Below, one piece after another: positions 11,405 to 22,940 of a stretch of 64,000 bases of DNA. Location: positions 55,235,486-55,299,485 of the forward strand of contig CM034533.1 in the NCBI GenBank assembly GCA_020002185.1, read 5' to 3'. The notes beneath the pieces are model-generated. The model was not told the DNA's origin. It saw only the letters and a list, made by a program, of their open reading frames with translations, and ran no database searches. Within the stretch, counting starts at the first letter, position 1, and each line of letters opens with the position of its first letter. Both the position numbers and the translations under genes were made by a program. Source of the DNA: Paraescarpia echinospica (lineage: Eukaryota; Annelida; Polychaeta; Sabellida; Siboglinidae).

Positions 11405-11640
11405 AGCGTTGTTGAGAAGCCGGGCGAGACGGGCAGGCCACTTGGCAAGGATGGATGCCGGAAATATAGCGAAAAGAGCAGAGGCGGAACAACATAAAGG
11501 ACACAGGAAAAGGGGACGGCCACAGTTGAGATGGGAGGACTGCGTGAGGAGGGACATGAGAAGATCGGGGGAGGGTGAAAGATGGCCAAAAGGAGCAATG
11601 CACAGAAAACTATGGAAAGGAAAAAACACAGCGATTCGGC
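11405..11640 (+). pseudogene. LINE reverse-transcriptase C-terminal tail
   Basis: The frame reads RAGHLARMDAGNIAKRA, then HRKRGRPQLRWEDCVRRDM and WPKGAMHRKLWKG. This matches the familiar C-terminal end of non-LTR retrotransposon ORF2 proteins (W/A-GH-L-x-RM, K-RGRP-x-x-RW-x-D-x-V-x-RD, then W). Only this end is present, so it is a 5'-truncated insertion between the two hAT-like copies. Confidence 0.7.
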
Positions 11641-11837
11641 GATATTGTACGTGACCGCCATCCCACGTACAGCAGGGAACGAGGAGGGAGCAATACGTGG
11701 TGTCATGATACGTGCACGACGTGAACACATACACACGCCCGTACGCCCGTACACATACCGTTCCACTCACGCGCGCGCGCCCACACACGCAAACGAATTA
11801 TTGCTGGTATCAGTATATTAATATGCCAACTTAGGAG

Positions 11838-11895
11838 CATTATACGTGTATCTCCTCCGAGATCCACTCGCCTCTTTCTGTATTCATTATACGTG
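11838..11895 (-). repeat. Single 55-bp satellite unit
   Basis: On the minus strand this is one unit of the 6.6-8.55 kb satellite (ATAATGAATACAGAAAGAGG then CGAGTGGATCTCGGAGGAGA), with the middle GCGCCTC deleted. It directly follows the end of the hAT-like copy on the same strand. Confidence 0.9.
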
Positions 11896-12345
11896 AATTT
11901 GACGACAGCGGGTCGAGGGTCATAGTTGGCAATGGCCACACTATTCAATGCCACCATGAGTCGTGTATTTCTCGTGTCCTCATTCATACTGATGCGGTGA
12001 TTATCGACCACGAAGTTGTGGTGGTTCACGATCCTTTCGGTCTGCACAGAATGTGAACTCATACAAGCCAGATATGTCAACACCTTCTGAACTGAACCTG
12101 TTGTGACTGTCAGAATGTTGGCGCATTCTGACAGTCAACTTACAACCGAGATCACAGCCATCAGGCAGGAATGGTACATTCATTATGTTGTCCCACTGCC
12201 GGTGTTTGCAGCCTCGCCGTCAGTGACACCAACCAGCTTCGTGTATTTACCTTCTGTCAGATCCAGAGCTTTGTTCACCGCTTCAAGTAGTCCAGGGGCA
12301 CCGTTCTTCTCTGGCGAATGCATGATAACTGATACTTAGAGTTAT
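11893..12345 (-). pseudogene. Second hAT-like transposase remnant, internally deleted
   Basis: Read on the minus strand, 12345-12205 gives GLLEAVNKALDL and KLVGVTDGEAANTG, matching the hAT catalytic-core region around the conserved T-D-G. It then joins directly to MNVPFLPDGCDLGCKLTVRM, LACMSSHSVQTERIVNHHN and LNSVAIANYDPRPAVVKF. The last part corresponds closely to the copy at 10228-10794 but retains the DPRPAV motif. Frameshifts and a large deletion between the two parts make it a pseudogene. Confidence 0.65.
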
Positions 12346-12795
12346 TTTTCAAACACACTGAAACGAATAAAAAGTAAGCCCTAAATGGGGCTGGTTTTTG
12401 GAGAATGGAGGCACACGGGGGGTTGGTCTGACTGAGGGGGGGCAAACGAAAGGACTGGGGTGGGGCAATGCCCCCCACTATGTACGTTAAAAACGCCATG
12501 CTATCAAAATGTAAAAAAACGAATCACCCCTCTCAGCGAAACCTCGTTAGGGCCTGACCATCATAATGTTATGCCAATGCTGTAGGGTTCAGTTAATCGA
12601 CCTGTAGACCATATGGATTCACCCCATTTTGCAGACATGAAGCAAAGCACAATAATACATTACTTTCCTAATAGTCCCTTCTGTGGACTTATTCTAGTCA
12701 CTAATTATTGGTTGTTTGGACAATGGAAACTATTATTAATAAATAAAAATAAATTAATAATAGTTTTACTAATGGGCTCACTGCTACGACATTGC

Positions 12796-12796
<1 letters not shown>

Positions 12797-12834
<38 letters not shown>

Positions 12835-12880
12835 TGCGTGCGTGCGTGCGTGCATGCATGCGTGCCTGAGTGCCTGCCTG
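12797..12880. repeat. (TG)n / (CGTG)n microsatellite
   Basis: About 17 TG units followed by CGTG, CATG and CTGC simple repeats. It occupies the same place relative to its hAT-like remnant as the GGGC/CACG tract at 10126-10190 in the first copy. Confidence 0.95.
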
Positions 12881-13283
12881 CGTGTGCGCGCACAATTTTT
12901 GTGCGATTTTTGGGTGGTTCGAATGGCTGTAGAGGTATAGTGTTGGAGATTTTTCGGGTTTCGAAGAAGATTATTCGCGGTGCGAAGCGGGTATTGTTAT
13001 AAAATTGTCGCGTGGGGGGTAGTGTTGGAAATGTTTCGTGGTTCGAGGAGGGGGGTTTAGAGTTGGACATTTTGGAATCTTCCCCCGTTCCGACGTCTAT
13101 GTTGGAGCATCAACCGTTCAGAACGTCAGGGTCAATTGATATTTTCAAACCCTATTAATTGCAGTTGGGTCGCTTAGTGCACTAACTTTCGGAGGTAATC
13201 AACGCAGGATTAAAGTGCATCCTTTTGACATTTGAGACAAAAGCACCATTAAGTGGAGGATACGGAGTTATACCAACACACGG

Positions 13284-13664
13284 ATTTAATCAGAATGCTG
13301 ATTATAAACATCAAATTCTATTTATTCTGATGACAAGTTTAAACTTGCTAACTCGCGCTGAAACAAACGCCGCTAGTTTTGTCTGTCGTTTGAAGTCGTT
13401 GGGAGTTGGCTTCTAGATGAACTTGGGTCAATATGACATTAATTTGGGTTGTGCTCTGTTTCGACAGATCACACTCATATAACATACTCACCCACCACCG
13501 CTGTCGTTGTCGCCGCCGCCGCCACCACCGCCGCTACCACCACACAGATCAAACCACAACAGATTTTACATAGGCGGCCATTATAACTTATCCTGTTCTG
13601 GATGGATAATTTGTGTATGGATTTTCTTTAAACTTTCTCAGCGCATGAAATATTAATTGACCTC
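13284..13664 (-). repeat. Inverted copy of block 9717-10072
   Basis: The minus strand reproduces 9717-10072: ATTAATATTTC, ACAAATTATCCATCCAGAAC, GGCCGCCTATGTAAAAT, GAACACAACCCAAATTAATG and GCCAACTCCCA. With the hAT-like remnant and the CACG/GT simple tract it keeps the same order as in the first copy. Confidence 0.8.
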
Positions 13665-13684
13665 GTGCGGGGCCTACAACATGG

Positions 13685-14014
13685 AGCGCGGTGATGCAGT
13701 GTTTAGCGCGTCGGACTCTCAAACGAGAGATCCCGGGTTAGAATCCTCATACTGTCGTTTCGAATCTTGGTCAAGTTCTTTCACTACACGCTGCTCCAGT
13801 TCATTCAACTGTATGAATGAGTACCTGGCTACAGACTATGGTGGATATATTGTACGAATAGTTTTCGTGCAGTAATTGTAGCGTGGCTGAATGCTTCTCA
13901 AAAAAGTTGAGATGACGTTCCATTGAGCAGGTCTGCCAGGGAGTAAAGTGTAAATCGCTTTGAGCAGTCCTAATAAGTCCTGGATACTACGCTATATAAG
14001 AACTTACCTTTACT
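13685..14014 (+). mobile_element. tRNA-headed SINE, family A, copy 1
   Basis: The head contains GCGCGTCGGACTCTCAAACG and a B-box-like GGGTTAGAATCC. The body contains ATGAATGAGTACCTGGCTAC, GTACGAATAG, GTCTGCCAGG and GAGCAGTCCT, and the tail is TATATAAGAACTTACCTTTA. The same body occurs at 29812-30147 and 49812-50095. Confidence 0.85.
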
Positions 14015-15026
14015 TTGACTTTTCATCTTACAAAATGTTTATTCGTTGGGAGTATTTTGGAACGAAGCCCCATTCCTACAAACCCTATCCACAGTGTCCA
14101 TATGGCCACCGCTTCTTTGGCTCCTGAATATAGTGCAAATGCCCACTCTGGTGACGATGGCAGTATTAAGCACTGGTCAGACTAAGCTGTAAAATCCGCG
14201 CCTTTCATAGGAATAGGCGTGGGAACGGGGGGAGGCAGGGGGTAGCTCCCCTGGAATTTTTCCGGGGGGCAGACATGTGAATGTTTGTATTTTTGTGGTG
14301 AGCGTCAATGGCGGGTGGAAATCTCAATTTTATTAGACGATTAATGTGTATTTTGTCGACTGTGAAAGGTGTGTGCAACTGGAGGGCAGACACATGGTTT
14401 TGTGCCCCCCTCCCAGTAATAGGCCGCGAAAAAAATTTCCAACAGCACCCCCACTCGGTCGCCAGATTGGTCTTTTTTACCTGCCAACTCCCCCGTTAAA
14501 TCCGGGAGTCCCCTGGATTATGGATGTATCTCCCGGTCTTCCAGAATACAGGCTAGAGGCGTGTGCGGGTTGTCGGCGCCCGGGTGCAAAACATAATTTG
14601 TCCCTCCCCGACACATAGTTTACATGTTTCGTCTCCCGAGGTAAGCTAGCTGAACTGGTCGTGCAACTCTTCACTTTTTTATTCGATATGAACTGTGAAC
14701 TGTTTATAATTCAGTAATCAACAACAAATAAATAACAAAAAATTAAGGTATTTACAAACACAGATAAAAATGCGCAACGAAGAGGAACTTCACACCGAGT
14801 TTGATCGCTGTAAAGTCATAAATCACTTACTAGAAGTTTATTTTGTTCTGCACTCGCTCGACTATGCTGAGAAGGGCCAAGTCACTGAGGCGATCTTGTT
14901 CCACAGATATTTCAGATATTTGAACCCTGAAGATTAACATCACCTTACTTAGAGAGCGATTACATCTCTATATAGCCGCTGTTTTGATCAGAATTGGGTA
15001 CGTAACGCACGCGTACATTCGGGAAT

Positions 15027-15185
15027 ACATCTTCACCGTACGACACGATGAAAGAAAGTACTTGTCGTGGAGTACCTTAATATGCATTACACCTGCAGTT
15101 GTAATCTTGGAATGGACTACGGTTCCATCCGGATCGATGTGTTATAATGTTCCTTGATTCGTACAGCTTTGACGGAGAGTAGATT
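15027..15185 (+). repeat. 159-bp dispersed direct repeat, copy 1
   Basis: Matches 16498-16655 with about ten substitutions, starting ACATCTTCACCGTACGACAC and including GGACTACGGTTCCATCC and ATGTTCCTTGATTCGTACA. Confidence 0.9.
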
Positions 15186-16497
15186 AGTCGAACCCTGGTG
15201 ATCAGTGACCATGAGATGTGCCGTGAGTTTGTCCAGCAAAAAGCAAACATTTGCATTTATTTCCCGTTCGGCCGAGAGACTTTCGCCTCGTGGTAGTTAT
15301 CCGGACATTATGTTCTGTCGGCATAACCTTCTGTGAACGTTAACTCCCCAGCGATGCATCGTTTTCTGCCTTTCCTAAAAAGTTTTGACGACACACTAAG
15401 ACGCCGAGGAGCAACTTCCCGCATCCCCCTTTATTGCAGGTGATTCATTAAGATCCCCAGACTGCGTTTCTAGTAGCTCCACAATGTCATCGAAACATCC
15501 GTTATTAGCTATGACAGTCTTCACTCTGGCACACCAAGGCCTCCAATCGCCAATTTGAACTTGCGAAAAACAGGTATAAATTAAATTTTCAAGAATGTCA
15601 CAACAAATGGTCCCTGATCGTAGACAGAACACCAGACTAGTTGAAACTGTGATTGCCACAATACAACTGAATAACAGAATCGCGTATGTTATACGGTGTT
15701 ATCCGTTTGGTGGGTACGTTAACCGTCGATCAGGCCCTCCACTGATCCGGCGCCCGGGTACGAGTGCACCCCCTGCCTCCGGGTCACTACACCACTGATA
15801 CATGCAAATTTCCCGGATTTTCTCTGAAAATCTCCAACATTTTGAAGTCTTCGAGACAGCGAACCGGTGAAGTTCCGGCGGAAAATCTCCAACAGCACCC
15901 CCCCGTCCCCCGTATTCCGATGTCAAGATCCGCGACAGCGCGACGGGATAGCGCGACACGGGAAGCGTGCTGAACCGTTGATGAATCTCCCGGATTTCAA
16001 CAAAAAAGTTGGCAGTTATAATCTTTGCACACGTTGTACATTTCCCACACTCAAACAGGGATAAGCTTTTTACACCTCGATGAGGAAGCCTTCCTCGAGT
16101 TGGAGCTATATCAATCACGGGATAAACAGATCTCGCCTCAGTAACCACGCCAATATGCCGATTAACCTCCTCCGGTAATACATTGGGTCTAAGCTGCGCT
16201 TAATGAGTGTATCTATTAAGGCAGACGATAAGCGTGCTTGCGAAACGTTTCACGCATTGATCTTCCGATTAATTTATGACTACCGAAGGAATTACCAGGA
16301 CGGGTTTTGTTAAGCGCATTTCTGTTGGCCTGTGTTCCTTTTGACGTCGTTATTCGATCGTTTTGCCTTAATTAAGGGGTAGGTCGATCTATCCTACCCA
16401 GAACGCCAATTAGCATATTGTTATACTTGTTTCGCGGCGCGCGCACTCGAGCGTGTGTTTGCGCGAGCGAGCGCGTGCGGGTGTGTACACTGTATGT

Positions 16498-16655
16498 ACA
16501 TCTTCACCGTACGACACGATGAAAGAAAGCACTTGTCGTGGAGTATCTTAATATGCATTCCACCTGCGCTCGTAATCTCTGAATGGACTACGGTTCCATC
16601 CTAATCGATGTGTTATAATGTTCCTTGATTCGTACATCTTTGGCGGAGAGTAGAT
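16498..16655 (+). repeat. 159-bp dispersed direct repeat, copy 2
   Basis: Second copy of the repeat at 15027-15185. It ends about 35 bp before the long (TG)n tract. Confidence 0.9.
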
Positions 16656-16686
16656 CTGTATAGGGCCTAGCCTTAGGTGTAGGTGC

Positions 16687-16826
<140 letters not shown>

Positions 16827-17131
16827 TCGTGCATGCGTGTCACTGAAGTGTGCGCGTACGCACGTGTCGTTGCACTTGACTGAGTCTGAAGTTGAGTTGT
16901 GCTTCTGCATAATTGTGGGAAGAATGACTTGGTCTTGGCATGATAACTTAAATAATATTGGTGTAGCACGTAAACCGGTAATTACACCAGTCGTTCGGAC
17001 AAATCAACCATTGTCTCAGCGGTAGGCCACATAAACAACAGTAAGCTCGACTGGTTAGCGTGTCATTCGTAGATTTACCAACTCTCCGTCGCGACAACTT
17101 GCCAACCAAAGCCAACTTGCGCGTGCGTCAC

Positions 17132-17145
17132 GTCGCCATGGCGAC
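17132..17145. promoter_or_regulatory. X-box-like (RFX) palindrome
   Basis: GTCGCCATGGCGAC is a perfect 14-bp palindrome, 167 bp upstream of the doublecortin ATG. The RFX X-box consensus is GTTRCCNNGGYAAC; this site has the symmetric changes T to C and A to G at the third base of each half. RFX factors drive ciliary genes, and the vertebrate relative DCDC2 acts in cilia, so the position is sensible. Function is inferred. Confidence 0.4.
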
Positions 17146-17311
17146 GGGTCAAAGTTCGCGCAAGATCAACAAAATTAATCCCACAATGCATCGCCACATC
17201 ACGGGGCGCGGTGGTCGGAAAATTGAATCGGCTCTTTCGATAGATACAGTGAGTGCCGCGGTAGGTTAACATGACAAACTCAAGATAAGACTGCTTTACA
17301 ATTGACATAAA

Positions 17312-17586
17312 ATGTCGTCTTTCATGACGGAGGCAGAGCGTGCTCTGCGCATCAAAGTGTTCCGTAATGGCGATGACCGCTACACGGGGAAATATTTCGT
17401 TCTGAATCGGCGGAGGATTCGAACGTGGGACTCGTTCCTGCAGGCAGTCACTCTTGATGTTAAATCAAATGAAGCTGTCCGCAGCATCAGGACACCGGAA
17501 CACGGATCCAAGATCGAATCTCTGGACCAGTTGGCACAAAACAAAAAATACGTGGCTGTTGGAAATGGCAGGTTCAAGAAGATGGG
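17312..17586 (+). CDS. DCDC2: Doublecortin domain protein 2-like, exon 1 (start codon, most of DCX1)
   Basis: Lead entry for a gene running from here past the right edge. DCDC2-family proteins bind microtubules through two DCX domains and act in ciliary axonemes and neuronal migration. ATG 17312 opens MSSFMTEAERALRIKVFRNGD; residues 13-92 match DCX1 of DCDC2 (VFRNGD, then WDSFLQAVT, AVRSIRTPEHG, LDQLAQNKKYVAVGNGRFKK). The exon ends after two bases of a Gly codon at a GTGAGT donor. I joined later exons by phase: 34309, 44306, 45012, 48827, 50132, 51253, 52733, 53621, ~59969 and 63630, giving at least 492 codons without a stop. The predicted order is DCX1, linker, DCX2, basic Ser-rich tail, an acidic DCDC2-like block, a charged Lys/Glu/Ser segment, and two IQ motifs. 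ATG at 17324 is an alternative start. I favour orthology to DCDC2 because both DCX domains and the DEGGVFRAK block agree with my memory of vertebrate DCDC2. Confidence 0.9.
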
Positions 17587-20500
17587 GTGAGTTGGCTTTG
17601 TTGAATCTGGTGGCGTTTTATGCAAAGTTAGGCTCTGATTATCTTCTTCTTCCAATACACGCCTAGCCTCAACATGCTGAGGATACAGGCGGTGCCGTGG
17701 CATGGCAGGCGAACAGGAAATTTTTGTTTTGTTTTTAGAGTGCAATATATAAGAACACAAATTATCGTGTAAATAAACATAAATACGTGCAGAAGAACTT
17801 GTTAACGTCTAAAACATGGGGTACTGCAAAGTCTGGATGTTGCTTTTAAACATTTATCCATGTGAGTCGGAAACCCATGGCAACCATAAAACTTTCCAAA
17901 ACACTTCCCACGCCAAGGGCCACGCTCAGTCGTGTTACTAAATTTTAAAATGACGTTGGTTTTTTCTTAGTTCTTATTTAGATTAACCGTGTTGTCATAA
18001 TAAATACGACACAAAAACGTACCAAACAATCGAGCAACAACTTCAAAACGAAACGCTATATGCCTAGTATAATGTATTATATACTGATTGGCCATTGCCT
18101 TGGGGGAGCTAGTCAGTGCAGATTTAGTCATTTATCATACCTGTCCCAAATATATGCTCAATTTTGGTAATTAAGATTCAAGCCTATCAAAGTATGATAA
18201 GAATTATTATATGATAGTTACTGCCATATTGGGAAACATTATATATGTTGATTTCAATATAAAGTTTTTCCAACATATTGCAAGATATCCAATGCATGTC
18301 CACTGTTGCACCATTATTACAAAGTTAGTTACCATTTTCAGTCATAAAAATTGAAGACTAGAAGTTTTGTTTATGGTATCAACACAGTTTTATGATCAGC
18401 AAATAGACATATAATTAGTTGGAGTTAGGCTGTCTAGCTGTTCCATGGCCTGGAATCAGCCCTCGGTCATAGACATAGGTCAGACATAGAATTGCTGTTG
18501 TTGAACAGGGGAACATCGTAAGCACGTTGAACATTAAAGAGCTTTGCGGTTAAATCAACTGGTGTCCATTATATATCCAATATACTATGAAACCTCACTT
18601 TTAAGGTCACCCTACTCAGGGTAAAAGTGAGGTGTCTGTGTTTTGTATACTTTCCATGAGCTAAAAATTAAAATAGTGAACATATTTATTCTAGTCTCAA
18701 GAGCATAATTATATTAATTAACATAAATAATTATGATAAAAACCTCCCTTTAATGTACTTCTTTGAATTTAAGTCAAAATATAAAATAATTTAAAGAAGG
18801 AAGTTCTGTAACTAACTTTGACACTTTTTAAGTCTTTGTTGCATGCACATTTATTGGTAATGAATTGTATGTTAGGAGTAGCTTTGACTTCAAGGGCTAA
18901 TGTTGGCTGATAAAAAGAATACATTTAATATAATACAAATGTATGTACATGATGACTTTGTATGCAAGCACAACAAAAAATGACATGACACAAATTTGCA
19001 AACATGCATATATATATATATGAAATATGACTTGCTGCATACTATGAATATTAGAGCCGGTATGTTGTCATATGATAACAGTGCAGCTTTAAACACACAC
19101 ACATCAGGTCATCAATACCTGTGCACAGTCATTAACTGTTACCTAACACACATAGTCATAATGTAGTCGAGAATAAATACCCATTGCATAACCAATGTCA
19201 CATTGGTGCATGCACAATTTATAATTAGTTAGAGTATAATTGTGATTAGTGTTTTAGAAAAGTGTAACAGTAGTTTAGTTTTATTCAGGCTTTGTAATTG
19301 TCCACTGCAATTTAACCCATCTGTGCAATAAGGATGTACAATTCCAGTTAAAGGCATGCATATCTTAAAATGATAATGACTATGATAGATGTATGTGTAG
19401 TCTATCCTTATAAAACTTATGTGGTTTACTCATTCAACCTGTGAACTGACGGAGCAGCATCAATATGATTGATTTTGTTGAAAAATGTAATTTGTTTTTA
19501 GTATTGTAAATTATGACTTCAGTTCTTTTTTGGATTGACAAAAGTAACTGGACACAACCCAGAACCCCATGTCTTCTAATCCAGTTGATCTGAGTTTACC
19601 GAAGACTGGCCAAACATAGCTCAGGACTGTCTGCAAAATAAAATTAGGACAAGTAAGGACAACATCAATGCTTGGTTTGCATTGTGTAATGAAATAGCTG
19701 ATTGCCTCTTCCTTGTCAAATTATCCAATTAATTGTTCCATTCGGCACATCTCACAAACAGGTTGAAGTGGTCATACCACACTTAGTAACGCAATCTTCT
19801 GCTGTTCTCACCCACTTTGATGTGGGTGGAGGATTTCTTTCAAGGATCCATAATGACGTGACCCATGGTGAGAGCATGATTGAATTTTACGACAATGTGT
19901 ACTGTTTTGTGCTTGTGCAAATTGTCCCATGTACTCACGGCTGTTAAGCATAGGAAGCCACATGGGAGGTGCATTAATGGTTGTCGGTATCTTTACGCAA
20001 GAAATTAATTTGAATCAACTGAAGACCTTTCAAAGCAGGTGGTAATCTCATAATAGTTTCGATTAAGCTGCACTTGGAGTGACTCAAGTTGAACTGCCTG
20101 CTTGCTTGCATTTGCCTTGTCGTTGGTCAACACAGGAAATACAAAATTCACACAACCACTAGTCGTTAAATATGTTTGATTACGTTTCATAGACATGCCT
20201 TACTTTAAACAAACTTACTTTGTCTGTTACTTAGTTTTTAATAAAATATTATTAATACAATGGTAACTACTGTACATGTTGAAGATATGGAGCCTGTCAG
20301 ATTTTATTTAATAAGCCCAAACCAAAGCATTGTTCATAATTTTAGTTCATAGTTTTATTCATAAACGTACAAAATTAAAGTGTATTTGCATGTGAAATAT
20401 TTAATGTTTAAATAGTAAGCACCAGCTACAGCGGAGGTAGATGGGGCTAACTGCAAGATCCTGGAATTGCTCTAGTTGATGTTGATGTGCACATATATAT

Positions 20501-20648
20501 ATGTTCCCAAAATCAAGACAGCAAGTGGGACGAATTACAACCGATTCAGTGAACTTCCTGCTAACACTATTACCAGCCGTGGCTTGGGAGGATGACTTCG
20601 GGTAATAGAACAGACACTTGAGGTCGCCTTAGACAGAGAGACACTATA
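17587..20648 (+). other. Intron 1, proximal part
   Basis: Start of the 16.7-kb first intron (17587-34308), which splits DCX1. AT-rich, with no recognised transposon protein, satellite or further exon in this stretch. Confidence 0.6.
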
Positions 20649-21265
20649 TGTGACCCATCTTAACAAAATGAGTCGGATGTTGGCAAATTTGATTTTCTGT
20701 AAATGCCTTTATGTGAATGCGAATCCATCGATTTTGAGATTTCCCCTGAAAATTATTCTTTGGTATTCGTTTTATCAATTGCTACTCTAGCCACCCACTA
20801 ATTAACTCTATTTTGTGTATTTTAAAGTGATTTTTGTAGAGCTGTGCGAAGTGTTCCGCTCGATTTCCTTAAAATGACGCAGAAAATGCCTGTAATTGCG
20901 TGCGTTCGCAACTGCCAATTTTGGGACGCTCCTAACATATGGGATATCATCATGAAGCTTGACGCGTCATCTTCCCAGTTATGCTAATAACTACATTCTG
21001 TGACCTCCAGAGAGCTTGGAAGACGGTAACTAAGGTACATTTCATGAAACATAATGAATAATTTGCTTCAACTGTGATGACCGTTTTCTGGGTTTGAAGG
21101 TTTCTACCCTACATGTGTTTGTTAAACCATAACTTCAGTTAGAATTAAGATATCTTCTTACATGATACACCATGTGAAAGCAGAGAGTCTGCTCTTTCCA
21201 ACGCTACTAATAACTCAATATTAAAAATTTCTGACAGGTGACTCATTTTGTTAAGATGGGTCACA
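20649..21265. mobile_element. 617-bp non-autonomous TIR element (TA target)
   Basis: The ends are perfect inverted repeats of about 26 bp: TGTGACCCATCTTAACAAAA... at the left and its reverse complement ending TTAAGATGGGTCACA at the right. A TA dinucleotide flanks each end (20647-20648 and 21266-21267), as in Tc1/mariner-type insertions. No transposase frame is present. Confidence 0.85.
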
Positions 21266-22681
21266 TATGTAGATATGTGTCAATTATACGTATGGCCTAA
21301 GACCAAAAAATGCATGTGTTTCCGGTTTCTCACTTTCTGCCCAAGTCCCACTCGTGACAGTAACTTGAAAGTGCTATTAAATGTCATCCCTTTTATCCAA
21401 CCCATTGTGAATAGGACATCTCAATTGATCCATCCAGCTTGTTATCCTAAACTGCACATATTGCAGGAACCATTCAGTGGGCAGGTTGCCCATGGCTTCT
21501 GGCTTCTTGACTTCATAAACAGCTTGGCAGCAGCACCATTAACACTGGACAGGTCAGCTTGTTGACCTGGTGGCGTGCCAACAATGTTGCTATGTATTCT
21601 GACTTGTCTGCTCGGGTTAATATTACTGACATGTATAACACGAGAACGGATAATTATAGATTCCAGTCAGAGGGATTTGTGTATTGTCTGTCTTGCTGCA
21701 TTGTCTTCTACTACTGTAACTACAGATTGCCGTGTGTATATCTACCGATACACACTGTAGTTAAGCTCACCAGTGCAGCGGCTTCTAAAAAATAGCACAC
21801 ATTCAAAACAGGGAGCATGGTTGCCACCACATAGGTAGAAAAAGCTGAGGTGTAGTGACTAGCCAAATGTTGACTTAATACTGAGCCAACTGGGATATAG
21901 ACACGGCTGTTTACTTGGTACTTAGTGCAGTTTGTCATTGATTGTTAGAGGTATGATATGTGGATCATCCCAACCCTATTACATGTGTCACTGTGTGAAT
22001 GTTTTGCCAACAGCAGGTTTGCGTTTGTGCGCATTCATGCAGTCAAGTGTGCCAAGTCAATTTTGTGTTGAATGTGAGTCATTGAGTGAGATATACTTGC
22101 AGCAAAATGGACACACACAGGACGGGCAGCTATGTTGTGTTGAATAGTTTTGTGTGAAATGTTGTTCTCCTCATGTTTTCCTGCCAGTCAGAGGTGAGGC
22201 TGGCCTCGATTCCGATCCATCATTTCTGTTTTCTTTATTTTTTCTTTTCCCTCACTGATCTTCCACTCCTCTCCATTTCCCTCTGTCTTTCACTCTCTCT
22301 TTCTCCATTCCTCTCCCAGTCCTTCTAAATCTCTCTTTACACAGTCCTCCCGTCACAGTTTATATATTGTCCTCGTCTCCTTTTCCCTTCCACTCTCCGG
22401 GCATCTGCCTTCTTCTCTGAAATGGGAATATCAAAATAAGTCTGAGCAAAAACTGGCAATATTATTTGGCCTCACATGCGTGTCAGGCTCTGTGCTTGCA
22501 AGCTTTCACTGACCTGCGTACTGTGTGGCCAGTAGATGTACTACCGTCCTCCATATGGTCAACCCTCAAAACAAATTGACAAAAGTAGTCAAGCTGTGGT
22601 AAAATGTACATCAATTACTTGTTTTTGACCATTCTTGTCTGACCTATCCTTTTGGGTGAAGCAGTACACCCTCATTTTTTC

Positions 22682-22932
22682 TCCAGTCATTACACCCTGT
22701 GTCCAGTCATTACACCTTATGTCCAGTCATTACACCTTATGTCCAGTCATTACACCCTATGTCTAGTCATTACACTCTGTGTCCAGTCATTACACCCTAT
22801 GTCCAGTCATTACACCCTGTGTCCAGTCATTACACCCTATGTCCAGTCATTACACCCAGTGTCCAGTCATTACACCCTATGTCCAGTCATTACACCCTAT
22901 GTCCAGTCATTACACCCTGTGTCCAGTCATTA
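22682..22932. repeat. 20-bp minisatellite, left half
   Basis: About 12 units of GTCCAGTCATTACACCCTAT with CTGT, CAGT and TTAT variants. It continues at 24344 after a transposon interruption. Confidence 0.95.
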
Positions 22933-22940
22933 CATTGTAT

